Positions 1 to 9,616 of a stretch of 64,000 nucleotides of DNA are shown here, one piece after another. Position numbers and translations under genes: made by a program. The notes below the pieces were generated by a model. That model was not told the origin of the DNA, searched no databases, and worked only from the letters and a program-made list of their open reading frames with translations. Every line of letters begins with the position of its first letter. The first letter of the stretch is position 1. The stretch lies in NCBI RefSeq assembly GCF_000429645.1, contig NZ_AUCG01000021.1, positions 343,224 through 407,223 of the forward strand. Direction: 5' to 3'. The stretch comes from Niveispirillum irakense DSM 11586. GTDB lineage: Bacteria > Pseudomonadota > Alphaproteobacteria > Azospirillales > Azospirillaceae.

Positions 1-2836
1 GCCGGGCGTTCACCCCGGCGGGAAGGGGGGCTTCCAGCGGGCCGGCAGCGGGATCCCGCTTTTCTGCCATCTTCACCCCATCTACCCAAAGCTCCGCCCG
101 GCCGCCAATGTCTTCGAAACGCAGGGTGCCGCCTTCGGTAGCCACGCGGCGCCAGGGGATGAAGCGGGTGCGGTAGAGGCGCCAGCCGACCGTATCTTCC
201 GCCCTTGTCGGCACCCCGGCACGCACAAAGGCCCAACTGTTATTATCGCCATCGGCCGGGGCCAAACCCGGATCGGGGCGGATGGGGAAGGCGGGGGAGC
301 GGCGCCATTCCCGCAGATCCATCCAGGGCGGGGTCACCGCCACCTGGTTGCGCGGTGTCGCTGCCACGCGCGGCAGGGTGAGGCGGGCGGGCGTCAGCCC
401 ATCGGCTTCCGCCACCAGCCGGATGCTGCCGGCACCTTGGTCAGCACGCAGGATGATCTGGGCCAGGCCGTTGAACAGGGACCGGCTGTTGCCCTGTTCC
501 GGCTCATGGCTGTTGGGGTCGCCATTGCCGACACCGATGATGGCCGCCCCTTCCACCTGGAAGCGGGTCATCAGGTTAGCTGTGGGGACATGGCGGCCCT
601 TGGCATCCACGGCATCCAGGGTGACGGGCTGCGCATCCTCCCCATCACCTGCCATGGCAGCGAAGGTGGGGGTAAGGCGCAGGGCTACCGGCGGGCCGGC
701 GGTTTCTTGCACCGCGCGGGCGACAACCTTACCCCCGGTCAGGGCCAGCGCCTCAATCCGACCGGGTTCATAGGGCACCTGCCATTCATTGCCCATGATG
801 CGGTCGGCCTTCTGGGTGCCGATCTCCCGCCCGTTCAGGCGCAGGGTGATCTCCTCGGCATTGGTGATGGCGAAGACCTGCACATTCTCCCCTTCACGAC
901 CGGGCCAGGTCCAGTGCGGGCTGAGGCTGATGGTGGGGGCATCATCGATCCAATGGGCGGCATGGATGCCAAAGGCGGTCTTGGGGAAGCCGCAGAGATC
1001 GAGAATGCCGAAGAAGCTGGCTATGGTTGGCCATTCATGGGGCGTGGGCTCACCATGATAATCAAACCCGGTCCAGACGAAACCACCCGCCACAAAGGGA
1101 CGGTCGGCAATATTCTTCCAGCTTTGCCGATGGTTGGCCCCCCAGCTTGTCGCCTCCGTATCGTAAGAGGTGATGATGTGGCGTTCCGGATCGGTGTGGA
1201 AGGCGCCGCGCGTCTGATAGGCGCTGGTATCTTCTGAACTGGTGATCGGCTTGTCGGGGTTGGCCGCGTGAAACCGGTCGTAATGCTCCTGGTAGTAGTT
1301 GAAGCCCATCACATCTACGACGGTGGAGACATTCACCGGGTCGTAGAAGGAACCATTCATCGCCGCCGTCACCGGGCGGCTGTCATCCAGCCGCTTCACG
1401 GCGGCGGACATGCGGCGCACCATCTCCACGCCCGCTTCGGTCCCCTGCATCGGCTCCTCGTTGAAGACCGACCAGAGGATGACGGACGGGTGGTTGCGGT
1501 CGCGCCGGACCAGCCATTCCAACTGCGCCATGTAGTCGGGCGCGGGATTGAACTGCCGGTTCTCATCCATGACCAGAAAGCCCAGCCGGTCGCACCAATG
1601 CAGCATCTCTGCATTAGGGGCATTGTGCGACATGCGGATGGCGTTGCAGCCCATGGCTTTCAGCCGCTGCAAGCGCCAGAGGATCAGGCTGTCCGGCACG
1701 GCGACACCGACGCCGGCATGGTCCTGGTGCAGGCAGACACCCTTCAGCTTTACCGGCTGGTCGTTGAGGAAGAAGCCCTGGTTGGCATCGAAACGGATGG
1801 TGCGGAAGCCGATGAAGGTCGTGCGCTCATCCACCGTGCGGCCATCGCGCAGTACGCGGGTGCGCACGGAATAGAGGGTGGGGCTTGCCACCGACCAGAG
1901 GCGGGGGGAGGGGCCTGGCTCCAGCACCAAAGCCGCCGCGCCGTCCGCCAGCACCGGTACGGTGAGGCCGATGCGGCCCGTGGTGATCTCCCGCCCATCC
2001 GGGTCGAGCAGGGTGGCTTCCAGGGTGACGGGAACGGGAGAATTCTCGATATTCGTCAAGGTGGCGGTGACGGGCACGCGCCAGGTGCCGTCCGCGCCCT
2101 TGCGCGGGTCGCAATGGATGCCATCGGTGATGATCGATACCGGCGACCGTCTTGCCAGCCAGACATGGCGATAGAGCCCAGCCCCCTCGTACCACCAGCC
2201 TTCCATGGCGGTGGCGTCGGCGCGGATGGCGATGATGTTCAATTCATCGCCATAGCGCGCAAAGGGCGTCAGGTCGATATAGAGGCTGTTATAGCCGGAC
2301 CAGTTATGGGCGACGATGGAGCCATTGACCCAGACGGTGGCATGGGTGGCGATGGCGCCGATCTGCAGCTCGATCCGCTTGCCACGGTCTGCCGGGTCCA
2401 GTCGCAGGGCGCGGCGATACCAGCCCACACCGCGGGGGCGATAGCCTTGGGAGATGTTGGCCGTTTCGACAAAGGGTTGCTCGGCCGCCCAGTCATGGGG
2501 CAGGCGTACCTCCCGCCAGTCGCTGTCATCATAGGTGATGGCAGCAGCACCAGGGGCGTTGCCAGCTTTCACCGACAGATATGTTGCGTGATGGCCCACC
2601 GGTTCCGGCATGGGGATGTCCCCTTCATGGAACCGCCAGCCCAGATCCAGCAGGATACGGGTCGGGTCCGTCTCTGGCAGGGTGGGGGCGGTGCCGGGCA
2701 CGGGCGCCGGCATGGGGAAATTTGCATCCAGTGATATGGTGCTGGCCTTACCGGCCCCAAGGGCACTCGCCCACGGGCCGGTTGTCAGCAGGGCGGCGGT
2801 GCCGCTGGTGGCGAGCAGGAAATTGCGGCGGTCCAT
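1..2836 (-). CDS. GH2 beta-galactosidase-like exo-glycosidase, Tat-exported (3' end outside window)
   Basis: The frame is open from the ATG at 2836 to the left edge, giving 945 residues without a stop, so the C-terminus is missing. The N-terminus MDRRNFLLATSG is a twin-arginine signal, implying a periplasmic enzyme. The order is GH2 sugar-binding jelly roll (about 60-220), Ig-like domain (220-330), TIM barrel (330-610), then beta-rich domains like those of the DUF4982-type GH2 beta-galactosidases. The expected acid/base sits in WSVFNEEP (around residue 460) and the nucleophile in TSSED (around 534). GGAG lies 8 bases before the ATG. It probably removes terminal beta-galactose; plant Lewis-a antennae of N-glycans would fit the neighbours. 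Beta-glucuronidase or another GH2 activity is not excluded. Family is firm, substrate is inferred. Confidence 0.85.
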   Translation of the reverse strand, partial: MDRRNFLLATSGTAALLTTGPWASALGAGKASTISLDANFPMPAPVPGTAPTLPETDPTRILLDLGWRFHEGDIPMPEPVGHHATYLSVKAGNAPGAAAITYDDSDWREVRLPHDWAAEQPFVETANISQGYRPRGVGWYRRALRLDPADRGKRIELQIGAIATHATVWVNGSIVAHNWSGYNSLYIDLTPFARYGDELNIIAIRADATAMEGWWYEGAGLYRHVWLARRSPVSIITDGIHCDPRKGADGTWRVPVTATLTNIENSPVPVTLEATLLDPDGREITTGRIGLTVPVLADGAAALVLEPGPSPRLWSVASPTLYSVRTRVLRDGRTVDERTTFIGFRTIRFDANQGFFLNDQPVKLKGVCLHQDHAGVGVAVPDSLILWRLQRLKAMGCNAIRMSHNAPNAEMLHWCDRLGFLVMDENRQFNPAPDYMAQLEWLVRRDRNHPSVILWSVFNEEPMQGTEAGVEMVRRMSAAVKRLDDSRPVTAAMNGSFYDPVNVSTVVDVMGFNYYQEHYDRFHAANPDKPITSSEDTSAYQTRGAFHTDPERHIITSYDTEATSWGANHRQSWKNIADRPFVAGGFVWTGFDYHGEPTPHEWPTIASFFGILDLCGFPKTAFGIHAAHWIDDAPTISLSPHWTWPGREGENVQVFAITNAEEITLRLNGREIGTQKADRIMGNEWQVPYEPGRIEALALTGGKVVARAVQETAGPPVALRLTPTFAAMAGDGEDAQPVTLDAVDAKGRHVPTANLMTRFQVEGAAIIGVGNGDPNSHEPEQGNSRSLFNGLAQIILRADQGAGSIRLVAEADGLTPARLTLPRVAATPRNQVAVTPPWMDLREWRRSPAFPIRPDPGLAPADGDNNSWAFVRAGVPTRAEDTVGWRLYRTRFIPWRRVATEGGTLRFEDIGGRAELWVDGVKMAEKRDPAAGPLEAPLPAGVNAR

Positions 2837-2976
2837 AGGACAAGCTCCATCGCCAGCGCCCGGCCTTGCGGGCGCTCTGGATTGGGGAGGGATGGAAGGG
2901 ACGGCAAGCGTAAGCCTGCCCCTGTCATCATCCGGGGAGATGTCCGGATCCAGACGCCGCGACGGCGCCCGACCGG

Positions 2977-3714
2977 TCAGATGTCGCTCAACTCCGCGAC
3001 GAAATCATAAGCGTCACCGCGATAGTAGGAGCGGGTAAATTCAGCGGCACGCCCGTCGCGCAGGAAGGCGCGCCGTTCAATCAACAGCCCGGCATGGCCG
3101 GCATCAACGCCCAGCATCTTGGCATGTTCGCCCAGGAAGGGCACAGCGCGCAGGCGCTGCAGCGCGCGCACGGGGCGGCTGCCGGCTTTTTCCAGGGCGG
3201 CATACAGGCTGTCGCCGACGGCATCGGCCGAGGGCAGGCAATAGCCGGCAATGGTGGAGAATTCCAGCGCCATCGGGATGTCGTCGGCATAGCGGATTCG
3301 GGCAAAGCGCAGCACTGGCGCGCCCGGCGACAGGCCAAGCGCCATTGCCTCTTCCGGGTTCACCTGTCCGGGCCCGCGGGAAATCCACTCGCTGCTGGCC
3401 TTGCGTCCGCGCGCGGCCATGTCCTCGGAGAAGGAAGAGAGTTTGGAGAAGCTTTTTTCCACCCGGCCAGCGACGAAAGTGCCGGCACCGCGGCGGCGCG
3501 TCAGCAGCCCTTCTTCCACCAGTCCGGCGATGGCTTTGCGCACGGTGATGCGGGAAATGTCATATTCGATGGCCAAGTCACGCTCGGGGGGAATCGCGTC
3601 ACCCTGGGCCAGCACATTGTCGCTGATCGCGTCGCGGATGAGTTGCTGGAGCTGGATATAGAGCGGCGAGTGGTTATCCGCCCGGAAATGCCCCACCTGA
3701 TCCGAAAACGCCAT
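2977..3714 (-). CDS. GntR/HutC-family transcriptional regulator with UTRA domain
   Basis: This 245-residue protein starts at MAFSDQ. A longer in-frame start at 4056 exists, but the extra 114 residues are low-complexity antisense of the promoter region, and only 3714 has a purine-rich ribosome site (GAGAGAGGGAC). Residues 15-80 form the winged helix (IPPERDLA, SRITVRKAIAGLVEEGLL, RRRGAGTFV). Residues 95-240 form a UTRA effector domain ending in FTRSYYRGDAYDFVAEL. HutC-type members such as NagR/NagQ bind sugar phosphates and often control GlcNAc or N-glycan genes. Its position, divergent from the receptor and beside the hydrolases, makes it the likely local repressor. It may be cotranscribed with the downstream GH2 gene, 140 bases away. 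The effector is inferred, possibly GlcNAc-6-phosphate. Confidence 0.9.
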   Translation of the reverse strand: MAFSDQVGHFRADNHSPLYIQLQQLIRDAISDNVLAQGDAIPPERDLAIEYDISRITVRKAIAGLVEEGLLTRRRGAGTFVAGRVEKSFSKLSSFSEDMAARGRKASSEWISRGPGQVNPEEAMALGLSPGAPVLRFARIRYADDIPMALEFSTIAGYCLPSADAVGDSLYAALEKAGSRPVRALQRLRAVPFLGEHAKMLGVDAGHAGLLIERRAFLRDGRAAEFTRSYYRGDAYDFVAELSDI

Positions 3715-4294
3715 CTGTCCCTCTCTCCGGCGGCAATGGACGCCGCTTCTTCCCATATCCATCAGCAATATCCGATGCTTGGGCCAAGGGCAACCGGTAT
3801 AGGTATAGATCCATATTGGTATGCTCGCTTTCGGAAGCCAAAAATCTGGCCCGGACGTGTTTCTCCCCTCCCGGGACCCCCTCAAAAGCCAATTGGGTCG
3901 CTGTTGGTATTGTTTGTAACGATCTGTGACTTTTCTGCCGCATGCATATGTAAGCACATGAAAATGTGACAGTTTTTGGTCCTTGGGACCGATAACAGAG
4001 TGTTGGCGGGTGAAAAGCCAGTATTGGGGCGAAAGCCAAGGAAATCCCTGCGACAAACTATATTCTGGCCTGTTTTCCGGAAGCGGCTATAGGACGGCAG
4101 CGTCCGGTGTTGGACGTAACAAACCCGTAATTCAGGTAGCACGTTTGGTATGGATTGGTTATGTTCGCTCTCGACACTGAAGGTGATCGGAACAACCGAC
4201 TAAGACAGTGCGGAACGTGACCGGCCGGTCGGTACATCTCGCGAGGCGGGGTGACTTTCGCGGTCGATGCAGATCATGAACAGGGGACATGACT
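3715..4294. promoter_or_regulatory. Divergent intergenic region between the GntR regulator and the TonB receptor
   Basis: About 580 bases without a believable gene. It is less GC-rich than the coding DNA around it and must hold the outward promoters for the regulator and the receptor. Several GGTAT repeats are scattered through it, listed separately. No confident -35/-10 pair could be chosen by eye. Confidence 0.6.
3794..3824 (+). promoter_or_regulatory. Candidate GntR operator, GGTAT repeats
   Basis: The stretch holds three GGTAT copies, at 3796, 3802 and 3818. Single TTGGTAT copies lie at 3904 and 4145. The core GGTATAGGTAT is echoed, as GGATAGGTATTGGTAT, on the minus strand at 7267-7282 just before the GH20 gene. 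Direct TGGTATT-like repeats are described for GntR regulators of GlcNAc genes, so this is a plausible autoregulatory site. Assignment is by pattern only. Confidence 0.4.
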
Positions 4295-7033
4295 ATGCGC
4301 TTGCGGCATCTCATTCTCATTACTTCGGCGCTGGCGGGTTTTGCTGGTGCTGCCCAGGCACAGGACGCCACCCAGGGTGGCGGCGAAGTGCTGGAAGAAA
4401 TCATTGTTACCGGTATTCGCGGCAGCCTGCGCCAGGCCATTGAGGTCAAGCGTCAGGCCAATTCCGTCGTCGATGTGATTTCCGCTGAGGATGTCGGCAA
4501 GTTCCCGGACCGCAACGTTGCGGAATCGCTGTCCCACATTCCTGGCGTGTCCATCGACCGCCGTTTCGGTGAAGGCGAGAAGGTTGCCATCCATGGCACC
4601 GATCCGGCCCTGAACCGCATGCTGCTGAACGGCCATGCGCTGGCTTCGGCCGACTGGGGTGGCAACGATAACGACCCGTCCAGCCGTACCTTCAACTACT
4701 CCCTGCTGGCGCCGGAACTGGTGGACCGTCTTGAGGTCTACAAGTCTCCCGAGGCGCGCATCGAGGAAGGTTCGATCGGCGGCACGGTTATCGTCCGTAC
4801 CCGCAAGCCGCTGGATATGGAAGCCAACTCCGTTTTCGGCTCGGCCGGTTATTCCTATAACGACCGTTCCGAGAAGGGCAATGTCCGCGCTTCCGGTCTT
4901 TATAGCTGGAAGAACGAGAACGAGACCCTGGGCATCCTCGGCGCGGTCACCTATGACCGCCAGCAGCTTGTCCGTTCCGGTGTCGAATTCTTCGGCTATG
5001 ACAACACCAATGGCGGCAACAGCCCCTTCCTGACCACCAATGCGAATGGTCAGCGCGTGTTGAAGAACCCGAACGCTGTGATCACGGGTGGCACCGTCGC
5101 CGATCTGGATCAGGCTGTTTCGCCGTTCGGCATCAACTACGCCTATTTCCAGCAGGAACGTGAGCGCACCAGCGTTTCCGGTACCGTGCAGCTGCGCCCC
5201 ACCGATGGGCTGACCCTGACGCTGAACGGCTTGCATATTGAAGGCGATTACAACAACTACAGCCAGTCCATGTACACCATTCCGGGTGCCTGGACCGGCG
5301 ACAAGCTGACTGCCGCCACCATCGAAAATGGTGTCGTCACCGCCGCCAGCTTCGACCGGGCTTCCAGCCAGAGCGCCCAGTTGGATACCAATGTTCGCAG
5401 CACCACGCTGAAGACGAACATGATCAACCTGGACACCGAGTTCGAAGGAACCAGTGGTGTCAAGCTGACGCTCTCCTCCGGCTGGAGCAAGGCGACCGGC
5501 GGCCGTAACCCCGAATATCTGTTCAACACCCAGGTTGCGCTGCCCTTCAGCTATGCCTTCGCCAACAAGTCGGCGGATGTGAACTTTGTTGGCGATCTGA
5601 CCGATCCGGCCAACTACTTCACCAACCGTGGTGTTGTGGCGCAGACCTATGATGGTCAGCCGCTGCTGGTTAATGGTCAGCAGCTTGTGGCCGCCCAGAT
5701 CGGTGGCATCGATTACAGCCGCACCACCGACCGCGACATGTACACGGGCTTCGACATTGAATACCCGGTTGAGTTCGGTCCCTTCACCAAGATCCTGCTC
5801 GGCGGTCGTTACACCGATCACCTGAACAAGGTCGACAGCTCCGGCTCCAACGTTTACCTGCGTCAGTCGGCCCTGGCCTCGGCTTTGGGTGTTGAGACGG
5901 GCGTCACCCCGGGCGGCGTGTTCTCCGGCACCGGCGCCGGTGGCAATGCCACGCAGTACATGAACCTGTCGCGTGACGCCGTGCAGACCATTCTGGCGAA
6001 CGCGATCAATGTTGACCTGGGCCGTCGTATCGGTGGTTCCAACCGCGTGGAAGAAACCACCACCGCCGGTTATATTCAGGCCAATTTTGAGCAGGGTGAC
6101 TTCCGCGGTAACGTCGGTGGCCGTCTGATCCATACCGAAGATGTTGCCTCCTTCGGTCTGACCCGCATCGAGCCGAACGCGACCACGCCGCCGCGTCCGG
6201 TCTGGACGACGGAAAAGCAGGAATATACGAAGTTCCTGCCGGCCTTCAACATCGCCTACGACCTGCAGGAAGACGTGGTTCTGCGCGGTGCTGTTGCCAA
6301 GGTGCTCTCGCGTCCGCGTTATGGCGATCTGGCTGGCGCCACCTCGCAGAACGACACGACCAAGGATGCCAATGGCGGCAACCCGCAACTGAAGCCCTAT
6401 GAGTCGACCAACTTCGAACTCTCGGCAGAATGGTATCCGCAGCAGGGCACCCTGCTGTCCTTGGAGCTGTTCCGCCGCGAGATCTCCAACTATGTCCTGA
6501 ACTCCACCTCCCGGGTCCGTCTGTTCAACGGCCTGACCCAGCAATATGAGGATGGTTACAACCTGTCGGCGCCGGTCAATGCCGGTGATGCGGATGTGAA
6601 TGGTATCCTGATTGCCGGTCAGACGGAAATCTGGAATGGCTTTGGTATTCAGGCCAACTACACCTTCTCCGACAGCTCGACCTCCAACAGCGATGCCAGC
6701 GGTGCGGCTCTGAACCTGCCGTACCTGTCCAAGCACACCGTGTCGCTGATCCCGTACTATGAGGAAGGTCCGTTCCAGGCCCGCCTCAGCTACAATTACC
6801 GGTCGGCCTATTTCCGTACCATCGGCCGCCTGGGCTCGCGTGAAATGGTGGCTCCGTACCACCAGCTCGACTTCTCCTCCAGCTATGAGCTGACCGACAA
6901 TGTGTCCTTGACGGTCAATGCCCAGAACCTGCTGGACGAAGCCTATGTGCAGTATAATGGCAGCCGTGACCGTCCGACCGCCTTCTACAAGAATGGCCGG
7001 ACCTTTGCGGCCAGCGTTTCCTACCGCATGTAA
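4295..7033 (+). CDS. TonB-dependent receptor, TIGR01782 class (glycan uptake)
   Basis: An outer-membrane beta-barrel receptor of 912 residues. The signal peptide ends at AAQAQ (about residue 23) and the TonB box is EEIIVTGIRGS. The plug carries VISAEDVGKFPDRNVAESL and later IEEGSIGGTVIVRTRKP, hallmarks of the Xanthomonas/Caulobacter receptor class used for complex carbohydrates. The barrel runs to the C-terminal ASVSYRM. I prefer the second ATG (4295): AGGGG at 4282-4286 is 8 bases upstream of it but only 2 from the ATG at 4289. A strong terminator follows the stop. The gene lies between the GntR regulator and the glycosidase operon, so its ligand is probably the N-glycan or glycopeptide those enzymes cut. 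The ligand is inferred. Confidence 0.93.
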   Translation: MRLRHLILITSALAGFAGAAQAQDATQGGGEVLEEIIVTGIRGSLRQAIEVKRQANSVVDVISAEDVGKFPDRNVAESLSHIPGVSIDRRFGEGEKVAIHGTDPALNRMLLNGHALASADWGGNDNDPSSRTFNYSLLAPELVDRLEVYKSPEARIEEGSIGGTVIVRTRKPLDMEANSVFGSAGYSYNDRSEKGNVRASGLYSWKNENETLGILGAVTYDRQQLVRSGVEFFGYDNTNGGNSPFLTTNANGQRVLKNPNAVITGGTVADLDQAVSPFGINYAYFQQERERTSVSGTVQLRPTDGLTLTLNGLHIEGDYNNYSQSMYTIPGAWTGDKLTAATIENGVVTAASFDRASSQSAQLDTNVRSTTLKTNMINLDTEFEGTSGVKLTLSSGWSKATGGRNPEYLFNTQVALPFSYAFANKSADVNFVGDLTDPANYFTNRGVVAQTYDGQPLLVNGQQLVAAQIGGIDYSRTTDRDMYTGFDIEYPVEFGPFTKILLGGRYTDHLNKVDSSGSNVYLRQSALASALGVETGVTPGGVFSGTGAGGNATQYMNLSRDAVQTILANAINVDLGRRIGGSNRVEETTTAGYIQANFEQGDFRGNVGGRLIHTEDVASFGLTRIEPNATTPPRPVWTTEKQEYTKFLPAFNIAYDLQEDVVLRGAVAKVLSRPRYGDLAGATSQNDTTKDANGGNPQLKPYESTNFELSAEWYPQQGTLLSLELFRREISNYVLNSTSRVRLFNGLTQQYEDGYNLSAPVNAGDADVNGILIAGQTEIWNGFGIQANYTFSDSSTSNSDASGAALNLPYLSKHTVSLIPYYEEGPFQARLSYNYRSAYFRTIGRLGSREMVAPYHQLDFSSSYELTDNVSLTVNAQNLLDEAYVQYNGSRDRPTAFYKNGRTFAASVSYRM

Positions 7034-7064
7034 CCTTCCCGACTTTCGGGATTGAGCGTACCGG

Positions 7065-7097
7065 ATGCCCGGCCAGCAATGGCCGGGCATTTTTTTG
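7065..7097 (+). terminator. Rho-independent terminator after the TonB receptor
   Basis: A perfect 10-bp stem ATGCCCGGCC / GGCCGGGCAT with a six-base loop is followed at once by a run of seven T. It separates the receptor transcript from the glycosidase operon. Confidence 0.9.
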
Positions 7098-7265
7098 TCT
7101 TTTTTGGTAACAAACGTCCTTTCTGCATGGACGTCGTGCGCTGCATTTGGCACGATACCATTTAGATATCAAATCGGACCTGAAGCGGACCGGAGACGAT
7201 CTCACTTTCACCACGAAGCCCAAGATTCACGCGGATTTGGCAGTTTCCGCCATTGAGGCTTCGAT

Positions 7266-7282
7266 AATACCAATACCTATCC
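7266..7282 (-). promoter_or_regulatory. Candidate GntR operator upstream of the glycosidase operon
   Basis: Read on the minus strand this is GGATAGGTATTGGTATT, sharing GG-ATAGGTAT with the 3796-3806 site. It lies 13-29 bases before the GH20 start codon, well placed for repression by the GntR protein. Confidence 0.4.
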
Positions 7283-7294
7283 AATGAGGCAGGG

Positions 7295-9616
7295 ATGATA
7301 CGAGCTGCATTGAGCATATCAATCGGGCTGGCGACGATGGTCGCCTCCACCGCGATAGCGCAAACATTACCGCCGCTCGTTCCTCTCCCGCAGAAAGTGG
7401 CTCCCGCATCCGGTAATTTTACGGTTTCCAACGGCGCCACCATCGCGGTCCCGCCGGGTGACGTGGGGGCGGCATCGGCTGCCCGTCTGCTTGTTACCCA
7501 TGTCAAGACGGGACGCGGGCTGACGCTGGTGTTGGCGGAAACCGCCGGGTCCATCACGCTTGTCCGTGATGCCGCGGTCGTGGGGGAAGAAGCCTATAAG
7601 CTCACGGTTGATGGCAATGGCATCAAGGTTGTCGCCTCCGGTGATCGCGGCCTGATCTATGGCGCCATGACCGTGGCGCAGCTTTTGAGCCCTGACCACA
7701 ATATCGGCAAGCCGGTGGTTGTACCGGCCCTGTCCATCGAGGATGCGCCGCGTTTCGGCTGGCGTGGTCTGATGGTCGACGTGGCGCGCCATTTCCAGCC
7801 CATCGAATTCCTGTACGGCATCGTCGATCAGATGGTGGCGGTGAAGCTGAACACGCTCCATATCCACCTGACCGACGACCAGGGCTGGCGCTTTGAGGTA
7901 AAGCAGTACCCGAAGCTGACCGAGCTTGGCGCCTGGCGCCAGGGCCCCAGCACCGGTGGCCCCGCCCCGACGGAAAAGGTCGGTGGCTTCTATACCCAGG
8001 AACAGTTGAAGGCGCTGGTCGCTTATGCCGCCGAGCGTGGCATCACCATCGTGCCGGAAATCGATCTGCCGGGCCACGCCCAGGCGCTGGTCGCCGCCTA
8101 CCCGGAAATCGGCGTGTTTGGTGATCGCCCCGTTGTTTCCAATAATTGGGGCATCATGCCCTATCTGCTGAACCCGAATGAACAGGGCATGCAGTTCATC
8201 AAGAATGTGCTGGATGAGCTGATCGCCGTGTTCCCCGGCACCTTCATCCATCTGGGTGGTGACGAGGCCGTTAAGGACCAGTGGGAGCGCTCGGCCGAGG
8301 TTCAGGCCCAGATCAAGGCCCTGGGCTTGCGGGACGAGAACCACCTGCAGACCTGGGTGATTGACGAGCTGGGCGCCTATCTGGCCGAGAAGGGCCGCCG
8401 CCTGATCGGCTGGGATGAGATCTTGGATGGCGGGCTGCCGCCCTCGGCCTCCGTCATGTCCTGGCGGGGGGAGAAGGGGGCGGTCGCCGCCGCCAATATG
8501 GGCCATGATGTGGTGTTGAGCCCGGCGCCGATCCTCTATCTGGACAGTCTGCAAAGCGACCGCGCGGATGAGCCGCCGGGCCGCCTCTCCATCCAGACCC
8601 TGGCCGATGTCTATAAATACGATCCCATGCCGGCAGGCATCGCGGCGGACAAGGCCAAGCATGTCATGGGCGCCCAGGCCAATGCCTGGAGCGAGTATCT
8701 GGCCACCCCCTATCAGGTGCAGCATGTGATGTTCCCCCGCGCGGCGGCGGTGGCGGAAATCGTCTGGTCGGATAAGTACAAGCGCGATTTCGTCAGCTTC
8801 CTGGACCGGGTGCGGCCGCAGATGCAGCGCTGGGAGCGGGCCGGCGTGCAGGTTGCCGACAGTGCCTTCGCGGTCGATTTCAAACTGGATGGCACCCGTG
8901 GGGAAGCCCTGCGCGACAATAAGGTGAAGGTGAACCTGACCACCCAGGCCGGTTATGGCACCATCCGCTATACGCTGGATGGCAAGGAGCCGACGGCCAA
9001 GTCCAAGGCCTTCAAGGATACGCTGACGGTGAAGCCGGGCACCACCGTGCGCGCCGTTGCCTTCGACAAGGCGGGCCAGCCCACAGCATCCCCGCGCAGC
9101 TTTGACACCAGCCGGCAGGCGCTGTTGACCCGCAACGCGTCCGACATGGTGGCCTGCCCGCGCGGTTCCCTGGGTCTGCGCGTGCCGGCGACGGCTGGTG
9201 CCAAGGAAAATGCGCCCGCCTATAACATCAATATCTTTGATACCTGCACCGCCTATCCGGCGGCCCCGCTGGATGTGGCCAAGGGCTTCACCGTGGATGT
9301 CGTCCGTCTGGCCCGCCATTACGGTCTGGCGCATGAGGAAAAGGCCCTGCGCCGCCATTATGCCGTCACCACCCATGGCGAGCTGGTGATCAGCGCCAAC
9401 TGCATTGAGGCCGCCAAGAGCGAAGGCAAGGTGAAGCCGACGGTCGTCGCCACCTTCCCGCTGCCGGACCCAAATACCGCACCCACCCGCTTCAGCTTCA
9501 GCGGCACTCTGCCGAAGATGGATGGCGATACCGATATGTGCTTCCAGTTCACCTCGTCCCTGCAAGACCCGCATTACGCGGTCCATAGCGTTACGCTGAC
9601 GGAGAAGGCCCAATGA
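7295..9616 (+). CDS. GH20 beta-N-acetylhexosaminidase, secreted
   Basis: A 773-residue exo-enzyme that removes terminal beta-linked GlcNAc or GalNAc. A Sec signal peptide (MIRAALSISIGLATMVAS..AIAQ) precedes a GH20b-type N-terminal domain (30-150). The (beta/alpha)8 domain (150-510) holds HLTDDQGWRFE, the catalytic pair Asp323-Glu324 in HLGGDEAVKDQW, and GWDEIL. A C-terminal region with a chitobiase-like (CHB_HEX) segment follows. GAGG lies 5 bases before the ATG. The stop overlaps the next start (ATGA), so it heads the coupled string of glycosidases. In N-glycan breakdown it would remove antennary GlcNAc and, later, one core GlcNAc. Use on chitobiose is also possible, but no chitinase is in the window. 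Confidence 0.93.
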   Translation: MIRAALSISIGLATMVASTAIAQTLPPLVPLPQKVAPASGNFTVSNGATIAVPPGDVGAASAARLLVTHVKTGRGLTLVLAETAGSITLVRDAAVVGEEAYKLTVDGNGIKVVASGDRGLIYGAMTVAQLLSPDHNIGKPVVVPALSIEDAPRFGWRGLMVDVARHFQPIEFLYGIVDQMVAVKLNTLHIHLTDDQGWRFEVKQYPKLTELGAWRQGPSTGGPAPTEKVGGFYTQEQLKALVAYAAERGITIVPEIDLPGHAQALVAAYPEIGVFGDRPVVSNNWGIMPYLLNPNEQGMQFIKNVLDELIAVFPGTFIHLGGDEAVKDQWERSAEVQAQIKALGLRDENHLQTWVIDELGAYLAEKGRRLIGWDEILDGGLPPSASVMSWRGEKGAVAAANMGHDVVLSPAPILYLDSLQSDRADEPPGRLSIQTLADVYKYDPMPAGIAADKAKHVMGAQANAWSEYLATPYQVQHVMFPRAAAVAEIVWSDKYKRDFVSFLDRVRPQMQRWERAGVQVADSAFAVDFKLDGTRGEALRDNKVKVNLTTQAGYGTIRYTLDGKEPTAKSKAFKDTLTVKPGTTVRAVAFDKAGQPTASPRSFDTSRQALLTRNASDMVACPRGSLGLRVPATAGAKENAPAYNINIFDTCTAYPAAPLDVAKGFTVDVVRLARHYGLAHEEKALRRHYAVTTHGELVISANCIEAAKSEGKVKPTVVATFPLPDPNTAPTRFSFSGTLPKMDGDTDMCFQFTSSLQDPHYAVHSVTLTEKAQ

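Noticed and set aside
3715..4056. Extension of the GntR regulator by 114 residues to an upstream ATG
   Set aside because: The added part has no family match, lies over the promoter and operator-like repeats, and the internal start has a proper ribosome site.
4274..7153. A 959-codon open frame antisense to the TonB-dependent receptor, and similar long antisense frames under the GH20 (7367-9703) and GH3 (12213-14768) genes
   Set aside because: They mirror the codon pattern of the real genes in high-GC DNA, give His/Gly/Arg-rich low-complexity protein and lack recognisable domains.
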